This document shows positions 57,065 through 64,000 of a DNA stretch of 64,000 nucleotides, in pieces. A model generated the notes under the pieces. It ran no database searches. It saw only the letters and a program-made list of their open reading frames with translations, and was not told the DNA's origin. Each line of letters begins with the position of its first letter. The first letter of the stretch is position 1. The position numbers were made by a program, and so were the translations under genes. Source of the DNA: Fimenecus sp045613685 (GTDB lineage: Bacteria > Bacillota > Clostridia > Oscillospirales > Acutalibacteraceae); the NCBI GenBank assembly GCA_045613685.1, contig JAZLBL010000015.1:9520-73519 (forward strand), written 5' to 3'.

Positions 57065-58768
57065 TTAAAGAACTTCACGAACGTTGCTTTCGCCTGAATC
57101 AAGGTTGAGTGTGAGTGTCTTGTCTTCGCCGTTTTCTGTGAAATCAAGACGGATTTCATCTTTGCTTATAAACTCTGCAAAGTTAACCTTATATTCTTTA
57201 TCTTTGAAGAAATCCTTTAAGTATTCAATTCTTTCATCGTCAAAGTCACCCGCATTGTCAGAAACAAAGAGAACATTACCGCAAATTGAGTTAACTTTGC
57301 CGTGAAGGAGTTTTTGTTCCATATTGTAACCGATATTGATATCACGAAGGAAGAAAACGTCTGGGTCATTACAGAATGCTCTGCCGTCAAGGTGATTACG
57401 GAAAATTGTGTTTGTAATCGCATTCTGTGATGATGGAATTTCGTTATTAAATCTGATACCTGTTACGATTGAGTTAATATTAAGGCTCTTTTTGAGTTCG
57501 AACTTCCAGTTCTTGTTAACGTCACAAGAAATACGGCAAGCATCAAAGATACCCATACAAGTGCCAAGTGGCACGCCACAACCGAGAATCCATTTGTCGC
57601 CACAAACTTCACGAAGAAAATCTACGCCATCGCACATAATTTCACCACGAGTTTTGCCGTTTCTTGGCTCGATACACTGGCTATAAAGGAAGTCGAGTTT
57701 AACCATATCGAAGCCCCAAACATTGAGGATTGTATCGAATACTTTTCTCAAATATTCACGAACTTCTGGGTGATAAATATCAAGTGTATATGCGCCGCCC
57801 CAACCCTGACAACCGAGCATTTTTCTGCCGTTATGGTTGTGTCTTAAAAGCCATTCAGGATGCTTTTTAGCAATCATTGATGACACCTGAGCTGAGAAAG
57901 GAGCAAGCCAAAGACCAGCTTTGTATCCTTTTTCGTGGATTTTATCTGCGATATATTTCATACCATGAGGGAACTTTTTATGGTCTGTGATAAGCCAGTC
58001 ACCAACTGCTGCCTGATATCCGTCATCAACCTGGAAGATATTAACTTCTTCACTTGCTCTGTCAAGACCGTTAAGGTCACGAAGAATAATATCTTCATTG
58101 ATGTTCTGGAAATAGTTATACCATGATGTGTAACCTGAAAGATGGTCAATAGCAGGCTTTTTGCAACCAACAAAATCAAAGAAATATTTATCCATTACAT
58201 CATCCATATCGCCTTCGATAATTGCAATGTCGAACATTTCATATTCTTGACCTGCTTTGAGTGTAAGACCTTCAACATCTTTCTTGATATTGAACTTATC
58301 GTCTTTCATATCAACTTCAAAGATTGTGTAGCCTTTTCTTTCACTCTTTGAACCATAGAGTTTAATTTCATTTTCGCCTTTTTCACGGAAATAGCAATAT
58401 GTATAGCCGTGGAATTTGCCTTCTTCACCATAGTTTTCAAAGTGATAGTCACCTGAAAGACCTGCAAAGTGAGCTGTAAACTTTGTTATTCTTGCAGGCT
58501 CAAAAAGTCCTTCAAATTTATCGTGTTTTGAAAATTCTCTTGAAGTTGTCCAAGCCTGATAACCGTTTGCATAGAACAAATCGTCATCATCAAAATCCTT
58601 TTCACCTTTAAGAATGAATTTTGACATTGTCATATTCTTTTTAGCTGTAAAGATACCTTTAATTCTCTCTTTGGTTTCTTCAAGATGAAACGAAAAATTT
58701 TCGTTGTCAAATTCTTTATGAGCTACTTTTGAGCCACCTACAATCATTTCTGCATAGAGTTTGAACAT
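57065..58768 (-). CDS. GH36 alpha-galactosidase-like glycosidase
   Basis: 567-residue enzyme without signal peptide. An N-terminal beta-sandwich is followed by a (beta/alpha)8 domain with FQVDDGYQAAVGDW, the nucleophile in MVKLDFLYSQC (Asp near 357) and the acid/base in RISCDVNKNW (Asp near 412). These are the clan-D landmarks. It is shorter than typical GH36 alpha-galactosidases (about 730 residues), so the substrate may differ (e.g. alpha-N-acetylgalactosaminides or raffinose-type sugars). It is the first gene of the operon with GH4, PfkB and MATE. Confidence 0.87.
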   Translation of the reverse strand: MFKLYAEMIVGGSKVAHKEFDNENFSFHLEETKERIKGIFTAKKNMTMSKFILKGEKDFDDDDLFYANGYQAWTTSREFSKHDKFEGLFEPARITKFTAHFAGLSGDYHFENYGEEGKFHGYTYCYFREKGENEIKLYGSKSERKGYTIFEVDMKDDKFNIKKDVEGLTLKAGQEYEMFDIAIIEGDMDDVMDKYFFDFVGCKKPAIDHLSGYTSWYNYFQNINEDIILRDLNGLDRASEEVNIFQVDDGYQAAVGDWLITDHKKFPHGMKYIADKIHEKGYKAGLWLAPFSAQVSSMIAKKHPEWLLRHNHNGRKMLGCQGWGGAYTLDIYHPEVREYLRKVFDTILNVWGFDMVKLDFLYSQCIEPRNGKTRGEIMCDGVDFLREVCGDKWILGCGVPLGTCMGIFDACRISCDVNKNWKFELKKSLNINSIVTGIRFNNEIPSSQNAITNTIFRNHLDGRAFCNDPDVFFLRDINIGYNMEQKLLHGKVNSICGNVLFVSDNAGDFDDERIEYLKDFFKDKEYKVNFAEFISKDEIRLDFTENGEDKTLTLNLDSGESNVREVL

Positions 58769-58810
58769 AATAAAATCCCCCTGATTACATATTTTTACCT
58801 ATACGTGTTG

Positions 58811-58839
58811 ATTTTATCACAAACCAGCTGTAAAATCAA
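58811..58839 (-). promoter_or_regulatory. Promoter of the GH36 operon
   Basis: TTGATT (58834-58839), 17 nt, TAAAAT (58811-58816) with TGTGA before the -10. Confidence 0.75.
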
Positions 58840-58847
58840 TAGAATTA

Positions 58848-58870
58848 AACTCTATAATATGTATAGAGTT
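58848..58870. promoter_or_regulatory. Operator-like palindrome between divergent promoters
   Basis: AACTCTATA, 5-nt centre, TATAGAGTT: a perfect 9-bp inverted repeat. It lies 9 nt upstream of the GH36 -35 and 4 nt upstream of the capA -35, so a single dimeric regulator could act on both. No regulator gene is adjacent. Confidence 0.65.
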
Positions 58871-58873
58871 TTG

Positions 58874-58902
58874 TTGACACTCCTTTTTAAAACAAGTATA
58901 AT
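58874..58902 (+). promoter_or_regulatory. Consensus promoter of the capA-GH13 operon
   Basis: TTGACA (58874-58879), 17 nt, TATAAT (58897-58902): perfect consensus. Confidence 0.88.
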
Positions 58903-58939
58903 AATATATTATCATTTAGATGGATGTGTGGGTGAAAAT

Positions 58940-60376
58940 ATGTCAGATGAACTCATAAATAAAAGAATTGAAGAAAGACGAATTGCAAGAGAAAAAAAGC
59001 AACAGAGAAATAAACTTTTATTCGCTGTTTTTGGTGTTGTTTTAACTTTTATTGTTATCATTTCAGGTATTGCAATTCACAACAGAAATCAGAAACTCCC
59101 CGTTGACGGAACAAATATTGTTCAGACATCAAGCACTACTGAATCTTCAACAACAGAAACGACAACTGAAACTACAACCGAATCAACAACAAAGAAGCCT
59201 GACGACAACTCTTCAACCACTTTACCAAAATACGAAGTAGTTAAAAAAGTTCCTGCACCAGGTTCTCACAAGGTTGCAACCGCATCAATCGGTGTTACAG
59301 GTGATATTCTTATTCATAATGACGTGCTTAAAGCCGCATTGACATCTGACGGGAATTATGACTTTAACCCAATGCTTTCAACTGTTGCACCTTACTATAA
59401 AAAATATAATAAAATGATTGCAAACCTTGAGGTTACTCTTGGTGGTGCAGAAAAAGGATATTCAAGTTATCCTATGTTTAACACACCTGACTCTATTGCA
59501 ACTGCTCTAAAAAATGCTGGTGTTGATATGGTGCTCACATCAAACAACCACACTTATGACACGGGCACTGCGGGTATGAAACGAACATTGCAAGTCCTTG
59601 ACAGTATTGGATTAGAACACACAGGTACAAGAAGTTCAACATCAGGTCCACGCTTTATAGTAAGCAATATCAACGGAATAAAAGTCGGTATGATGTGCTA
59701 CACTTATGAAACACAAAGCTCAACTGCAGGTAGAAAAGCACTCAACGGACTTCTTTTAAGTGCCGAAGCGGGTCCACTTGTCAACAGTTTTGATTATAAC
59801 AAATTAGGCAATTTCTATTCTGATGCTCAAAATTCTATTGCACAGATGAAACAGCAAGGCGCTGAAGCGATTGTATTCTTTATGCATTGGGGTAACGAAT
59901 ATCAGTTAACCCAAAACAGTTATCAAAAGAAAATGGCACAAAAACTTTGTGATTTAGGCGTTGATGTTATTGTTGGTGGTCATCCACACGTTATTCAACC
60001 ATTTGATACTTTGGTTTCTGAAAAAGGTCACGAAACAATATGCATTTATTCAATCGGCAACGCTCTTTCAAATCAGCGTCGTGAGCTTATCAGCTCTGCG
60101 CCAAACGGACACACCGAAGACGGAATGATTTTCTCATTCTCATTTGAAAAGTGGAGCGACGGCACAGTTATTATTTCTGATGTCAACATTACTCCTACAT
60201 GGGTTGAACTCACAAGAAATAGTGGCAAAAAAGTTTATCGTGTAATTCCACTTGACGCGTCTGTTTCTGGCTCACAAGAAAAAGCATCATATAATCGCAC
60301 AATGAAAACAGTTGGTAGTGGACTTAACAGCTACCGTACTTCTCACGGACTTTCAGCCGTTCAAACATCAGTTTAA
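58940..60376 (+). CDS. CapA-family (PgsA-like) metallophosphatase-fold membrane protein
   Basis: 478 residues. A charged N-terminus, one membrane helix (about 28-47) and a Thr/Ser/Glu-rich linker (about 65-90) precede a CapA domain outside the cell. It shows GVTGDILIHNDVL, IANLEVTLGG, TSNNHTYDTG, HWGNEYQL and VGGHPHVIQP, the metal-site motifs of the PGA_cap/calcineurin-like fold. CapA proteins take part in poly-gamma-glutamate or other envelope functions; no capBC genes are near. The ATG at 58940 (MSDELINKR) has GGGTGA; 45 residues upstream in the same frame would overlap the promoter. Confidence 0.88.
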   Translation: MSDELINKRIEERRIAREKKQQRNKLLFAVFGVVLTFIVIISGIAIHNRNQKLPVDGTNIVQTSSTTESSTTETTTETTTESTTKKPDDNSSTTLPKYEVVKKVPAPGSHKVATASIGVTGDILIHNDVLKAALTSDGNYDFNPMLSTVAPYYKKYNKMIANLEVTLGGAEKGYSSYPMFNTPDSIATALKNAGVDMVLTSNNHTYDTGTAGMKRTLQVLDSIGLEHTGTRSSTSGPRFIVSNINGIKVGMMCYTYETQSSTAGRKALNGLLLSAEAGPLVNSFDYNKLGNFYSDAQNSIAQMKQQGAEAIVFFMHWGNEYQLTQNSYQKKMAQKLCDLGVDVIVGGHPHVIQPFDTLVSEKGHETICIYSIGNALSNQRRELISSAPNGHTEDGMIFSFSFEKWSDGTVIISDVNITPTWVELTRNSGKKVYRVIPLDASVSGSQEKASYNRTMKTVGSGLNSYRTSHGLSAVQTSV

Positions 60377-60388
60377 GCAGGTGACTTT

Positions 60389-62251
60389 ATGGGATTTGTT
60401 CCCTTTAATTCAAGAGATTTATTCTTCAAAAATAAATTCGGCAGTATAGAGATGGGTGAAGAAATTCACTTGCGTCTTTGTTTGCCACGCTCATTTTGTT
60501 GCAGTGGTGCAGTGTTTATGCTTCGTCGTGATGATGGCGAATATGAAGAAAGACCTATGCTCTGGGCTGGTATGTGCGACGGCGAAACAGAAATGTGGGA
60601 TATTCACACAACAATTGATAGAGACGGTTTATATTGGTATCACTTTGACTATTTCTCTGCTTATGGCAGAAGTTCAATTCTTCAAATAAATGACGGAATC
60701 GGTGCATTTGCTCACAGCTATGGCACAAAAACCGATTGGCAACTGACAGTTACAGAAAACAATTTCACCACGCCCGATTGGCTCAAGGGTGGTATTATCT
60801 ATCAAATTTTTCCTGACAGATTTTATAATTCGGGTAAGAAAAAAGATAATGTGCCAACAGACCGAGTTATGCGCTCTGATTGGGGCAATGAGCCCGAATG
60901 GCGACCAACCGCTGACGGCAAAGTGCTCAACAACGATTTTTTTGGTGGCGATTTAAAGGGCATTGAAGAAAAACTTTCTTATCTTAAAGATTTAGGTGTT
61001 AGTTGCATTTATCTCAATCCCATTTTTGAAGCACATTCAAATCACAGATATGACACCGCCGATTATAGCAAAATCGACCCTTGTTTAGGCACAGAAAAAG
61101 ACTTTAAAGACCTTTCTAAATCGGCAAAAAAATATGGAATTCACATTATTCTTGACGGAGTTTTCTCACACACGGGGGACGATAGTGTTTATTTTAACCG
61201 CAAAGGAAGATATGACACTCTCGGTGCCTACAACTCAAAAGAAAGTCCATATTATAGTTGGTATAAATTCACCGATTACCCTGAAAAATATCAGAGTTGG
61301 TGGGGCTTTGTAACTCTTCCTGAAATTATTGAAGAAGACGAAAATTATCGCAACTTCATCAACGGCAAGGGTGGAATTGTTGAAAAGTGGTTAAAAGCAG
61401 GTGCCGACGGATTCCGTCTTGATGTTGCCGACGAGTTGCCTGATATTTTTATCGACGAATTGCGCTCTCGTCTTAAAGAAACTAATCCCGACGCATTGCT
61501 TATGGGTGAAGTGTGGGAAGATGCTACAACAAAGCACAGTTATGGCTCTCGCAGACGATATCTTTTAGGCAGTCAGTTTGACTCTGTTATGAATTATCCT
61601 TTTGCTAACGCCATTCTTGATTTCTGTCGAAACGGCAAAGCAGAAGATTTCATGCGCACAATTATGGGTATTGTTGAGAATTATCCTAAACAGTGCCTGG
61701 ATGTTATGATGAATCACATCGGTACTCACGACACAGAAAGAGCAATCACAAAAATTGCAGGTGAATCCTGTGAATATCGTGACAGAGAGTGGCAATCTTG
61801 TCATAATCTCGGTGACAAATATGAAAAAGGTGTTGCACTTTTAAAATGTGCAGCAGTTTTGCAATATACTCTTCCCGGTGTGCCTTCACTTTATTATGGT
61901 GACGAAGCAGGAATGCAGGGTTATAAAGACCCATTCAACCGTGGTTGCTACCCTTGGGGCAACGAAAACACAGAGCTCATTGATTTTTATAAAGCTCTGG
62001 GCAAAATAAGACGAGAAAACAATGTTTTCAAAAAAGGTGATTTTGCTCCGATTTCATCAATGCTTGGTTGTGTGGCATTCTGTCGCTATGATGAAAAAGA
62101 TAGCATTATGGTAATTGTTAATCGCAATGAGCACCCCATCACATATCGTCTTCCTGACGACTTTAAAAATTCACATTCAATAATGAATTCTTGTGTTGAA
62201 AATGGTGAAGTTTATATTGATGGTTGCTCGTTTACTATCTTGGCAAAATAA
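60389..62251 (+). CDS. GH13 alpha-glucosidase/neopullulanase-type enzyme, cytoplasmic
   Basis: 620 residues, no signal peptide. An N-terminal beta-sandwich (about 1-125) is followed by a GH13 barrel: GGIIYQIFPDRF, FGGDLKGIEEKL, DGVFSHTGDD, nucleophile Asp near 341 in GFRLDVADE, acid/base Glu near 372 in MGEVWED, and Asp near 447 in GTHDTERA. It fits the neopullulanase/cyclomaltodextrinase group that degrades maltodextrins or pullulan fragments. It follows capA by 12 nt with a GCAGGTGA site. Together with glgP it suggests intracellular glucan breakdown. Confidence 0.93.
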   Translation: MGFVPFNSRDLFFKNKFGSIEMGEEIHLRLCLPRSFCCSGAVFMLRRDDGEYEERPMLWAGMCDGETEMWDIHTTIDRDGLYWYHFDYFSAYGRSSILQINDGIGAFAHSYGTKTDWQLTVTENNFTTPDWLKGGIIYQIFPDRFYNSGKKKDNVPTDRVMRSDWGNEPEWRPTADGKVLNNDFFGGDLKGIEEKLSYLKDLGVSCIYLNPIFEAHSNHRYDTADYSKIDPCLGTEKDFKDLSKSAKKYGIHIILDGVFSHTGDDSVYFNRKGRYDTLGAYNSKESPYYSWYKFTDYPEKYQSWWGFVTLPEIIEEDENYRNFINGKGGIVEKWLKAGADGFRLDVADELPDIFIDELRSRLKETNPDALLMGEVWEDATTKHSYGSRRRYLLGSQFDSVMNYPFANAILDFCRNGKAEDFMRTIMGIVENYPKQCLDVMMNHIGTHDTERAITKIAGESCEYRDREWQSCHNLGDKYEKGVALLKCAAVLQYTLPGVPSLYYGDEAGMQGYKDPFNRGCYPWGNENTELIDFYKALGKIRRENNVFKKGDFAPISSMLGCVAFCRYDEKDSIMVIVNRNEHPITYRLPDDFKNSHSIMNSCVENGEVYIDGCSFTILAK

Positions 62252-62252
62252 C

Positions 62253-62281
62253 TTGTAAAGAATTTTTAAATATGATATTAT
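62253..62281 (+). promoter_or_regulatory. Promoter of the 62301 gene
   Basis: TTGTAA (62253-62258), 17 nt, TATTAT (62276-62281), with TATGA before the -10. The -35 is right after the GH13 stop. Confidence 0.6.
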
Positions 62282-62300
62282 TCACTTGGTGGTTTAATTT

Positions 62301-62999
62301 ATGACAAACTCTTTTGGCTATTTACCAAAATCGCATAAAATCTTATGGACTGCACTTCGCGTTGTTATTCTCGCGTGGGGTATTTATGGCTTGTTTCACG
62401 GCTCTGTTGTTGAGTTTCTTGAAGCAATTTTTGCTATAATTTTTACACACTTGTGGGATTTCTTTCAGATATTCGGCAAAAAATCTTTTATAATTGAAGT
62501 TGATTATCTTGCACAGACAATGCTCAATGTTTTCATTTTTGTAGCCGTTTGTATCGGTACAACTCTTAACAACAGAACAACTTTTGAGCATTTTGACCTT
62601 GTTACCCATTTTGGCTCAGGTTTTCTCTCTGCTTGGTTTGGATATGACTTTGCCAATATCGTTTATCGTAAGCGTGGAAGTTTAGGTCCTGCAATGTCAT
62701 CTCTTTTTTCATTAGCTTTTTCACTCAGTATCGCGGTGGGGTGGGAAATCTATGAATTCACTATGGACAAGCTTTATAAAATGACTTTGCAACGTGGTAA
62801 TGACGACACAATGATTGATTTTATTATGTGTGCAATCGGCTCTGTGCTTGCAATGTTGCTTGTTGCATTTTTAAGAAACGGAATAATTGGCAAAAATAAA
62901 GAAGAAGTCAAAAAGATGCGTCAAAAAGAAAACGAAAAACGACTTCTTAAAGACCGTCTTTACGAAGAATATATGAAAAATCACAAAGAGGAGGAATAA
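62301..62999 (+). CDS. Integral membrane protein (DUF2238-like signature)
   Basis: 232 residues with about five hydrophobic helices and a basic C-terminal tail (KKMRQKENEKRLLKDRLYEEY, inside). The conserved polar signature FEHFDLVTHFGSGFLSAWFG, then AVGWEIYEFTMDKL and GNDDTMIDFIMCAIGSVLAML resembles the D/H/G and WE..E/DT.D pattern of DUF2238 membrane proteins. Function unknown. It is separated by only 2 nt from the lipoprotein gene, so the two proteins may act together. Confidence 0.75.
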   Translation: MTNSFGYLPKSHKILWTALRVVILAWGIYGLFHGSVVEFLEAIFAIIFTHLWDFFQIFGKKSFIIEVDYLAQTMLNVFIFVAVCIGTTLNNRTTFEHFDLVTHFGSGFLSAWFGYDFANIVYRKRGSLGPAMSSLFSLAFSLSIAVGWEIYEFTMDKLYKMTLQRGNDDTMIDFIMCAIGSVLAMLLVAFLRNGIIGKNKEEVKKMRQKENEKRLLKDRLYEEYMKNHKEEE

Positions 63000-63001
63000 A
63001 A

Positions 63002-63892
63002 ATGAAAAAAATCACCTCTCTTTTGCTTGTTGTCACAATGATTACCCTTTTGTTTGCATCTTGCTCAGGACCTGCAAAAATCAAGGTCAATGGCGTGAAA
63101 ATTGACAACGAGATTTATACATATTTTGAAGATGAGTTAGATGAAAATCTCTCAAAAAGCGAAAAAGAAGACGCAATCAAAAAAAGCATTTCAAGATATG
63201 TAACAATCAATTCAGAATTCAATAATCGTGGTCTTTCTCTTTCAAGTACAGAAAAGAAGAACATTTCAACAGCAGTCAATAATCTTTGGCATCTTTTTGG
63301 TGCTCATTATAACGATATCGGCGTTTCAAAACAAACTCTTTATAAAATTGAAGAGTCAAAAGCTTGCGAAAAAGCATTGCTCAGTTTTTATTATAGCGAT
63401 AAAGGTGTGTCGCCTGTAAGTGAAGACCAGATAAAGACATATTTCAGTGAAAATTATGTAGCCGTGCGTCTTGTAACTGGATATCTTTTCAATGTCGACG
63501 AAAATGGTGCAAATGTGCCGATGACTGACGACCAGAAAAACAACCTTGCAAATTCATTCAATTCAGTTGCAACAATGGTTAATGGTGGCTCATCTCTTGA
63601 AGAATCTGTTTCTTCTTTGGGCACGGGCACAGAAATCCGTGATAGTCTTATCCACGCAAAAGACACAGGCACATTACCTGACGGATTTTTCTCTGCTGCA
63701 AAAGCTATTGAAACAGGTAAATCTGCCGCAATTTCTCTTGGCGATTATATCTTCTTAGTTCAACGCATAGATGTTTTCAATGAAGAATTCGGATATTATG
63801 GGACTTATCGCACTGACTGTCTTCAGAAAATGAAGGGTGAAGAATTCTCAAAGATTATCGATAAGTGGTCAGAATCTTATATTGCAAAATGA
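63002..63892 (+). CDS. Lipoprotein, SurA/PrsA-like foldase homolog
   Basis: 296 residues. The signal peptide ends in the lipobox FASC (about residues 18-21). The mature part has a SurA_N-like start (IKVNGVKIDNEIYTYFEDEL), a helical region, VSEDQIKTYFSENYVAVRLVTGYLF (like the start of a parvulin domain), and LPDGFFSAAKAIETGKSAAISLGDYIFLVQRID like its end. The parvulin domain looks degenerate, so it may be a chaperone without isomerase activity. It should act at the outer face of the membrane on secreted proteins. GAGGAGG precedes the ATG. Confidence 0.78.
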   Translation: MKKITSLLLVVTMITLLFASCSGPAKIKVNGVKIDNEIYTYFEDELDENLSKSEKEDAIKKSISRYVTINSEFNNRGLSLSSTEKKNISTAVNNLWHLFGAHYNDIGVSKQTLYKIEESKACEKALLSFYYSDKGVSPVSEDQIKTYFSENYVAVRLVTGYLFNVDENGANVPMTDDQKNNLANSFNSVATMVNGGSSLEESVSSLGTGTEIRDSLIHAKDTGTLPDGFFSAAKAIETGKSAAISLGDYIFLVQRIDVFNEEFGYYGTYRTDCLQKMKGEEFSKIIDKWSESYIAK

Positions 63893-63900
63893 TAAAAAAC

Positions 63901-63917
63901 GGACGGCTCTGCCGTCC
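63901..63917 (+). terminator. Hairpin terminator after the lipoprotein gene
   Basis: GGACGGC, loop TCT, GCCGTCC; preceded by AAAAAAC and followed by TAATATA. The U-tract is weak. Confidence 0.6.
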
Positions 63918-63925
63918 TAATATAT

Positions 63926-64000
63926 GCCTCCTTAGTTCAATGGATAGAATAAATCCCTCCTAAGGATTAGATGTGGGTTCGATTCCCGCAGGGGGTGCCA
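63926..64000 (+). tRNA. tRNA-Arg (anticodon CCT)
   Basis: 75 nt ending in an encoded CCA at the window edge. Acceptor GCCTCCT pairs with AGGGGGT (two G-T pairs), D-arm GTTC/GAAT, anticodon arm AATCC/GGATT with loop CTCCTAA (anticodon CCT), T-arm GTGGG/CCCGC with TTCGATT loop. It reads AGG codons. tRNA-Arg(CCT) genes are frequent integration sites for mobile elements, and the sequence beyond is not visible. Confidence 0.92.

Noticed and set aside
63926..64000. Phage or integrative element at the tRNA-Arg
   Set aside because: The window ends with the tRNA, and no integrase or attachment-site duplication is seen inside it.

Overview
The window looks like a chromosomal segment of a low-GC, Gram-positive anaerobe of the class Clostridia, probably a gut Oscillospiraceae/Ruminococcaceae-like organism. 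The reasons are: AT-rich DNA with strong sigma-A promoters (17-nt spacers, many with a TRTG extended -10), U-tract terminators, lipoproteins and Thr-rich secreted proteins without outer-membrane components, an oxygen-sensitive Fe-S L-serine dehydratase, an L20-type leader in front of infC-rpmI-rplT, and the Firmicute order rnc / radical SAM / smc / ftsY. The genus is inferred from style only. No prophage, insertion sequence, CRISPR array or rRNA was seen, and no gap between genes exceeds about 215 bases.

Region 1 (1-23,900, all minus strand) is mostly one long housekeeping array read from right to left: infC-rpmI-rplT (translation), a SpoU methyltransferase, dprA, topA, trmFO, rnc, a radical SAM protein, smc, ftsY, rdgB, a YhbY RNA-binding protein, nadD, yqeK, rsfS, leuS, an RlmA-like methyltransferase, a cyclase-family hydrolase, a split chromate-type transporter pair, an RlmD-like methyltransferase and a truncated GPH sugar symporter at the left edge. 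Many starts and stops overlap (ATGA junctions), which implies translational coupling. The head of the array carries a leader terminator, and infC appears to start at ATC.

Region 2 (23,900-36,700) is an envelope and regulatory mosaic: a membrane-anchored protein divergent from a small XRE repressor, an LCAT-like secreted hydrolase, a lipoprotein plus an M28 peptidase with transmembrane insertions, a VanY-like protein that has lost key catalytic residues, a DUF1836 regulator heading a SPFH/NfeD operon, a MATE exporter and a Wzz/BY-kinase with a (GY)8 tail.

Region 3 (36,700-51,600) continues with a PqqD-like protein, an HprK-like kinase and a LysM-G5-M23 cell-wall protein upstream of the BY-kinase; then a GGDEF protein, a Cys-rich protein, a zinc-ribbon membrane protein, an HTH-fused serine dehydratase, YhcH, SulP, an esterase, glycogen phosphorylase and a DUF4474 lipoprotein. 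The 3' end of glycogen phosphorylase, with its terminator, has a decayed copy 6.3 kb away.

Region 4 (51,700-64,000) is carbohydrate-centred: an FGGY kinase, then a minus-strand operon GH36 - GH4 - PfkB kinase - MATE, divergent from CapA - GH13, followed by two envelope genes and a tRNA-Arg(CCT) at the right edge.

The most noteworthy observations are: an FtsY whose acidic region and E. coli-like membrane-targeting motif sit at the C-terminus instead of the N-terminus; the PqqD/HprK-like/BY-kinase/M23 neighbourhood with no visible precursor peptide; the probable VanY pseudoenzyme; and several operator-like palindromes placed precisely in promoters.
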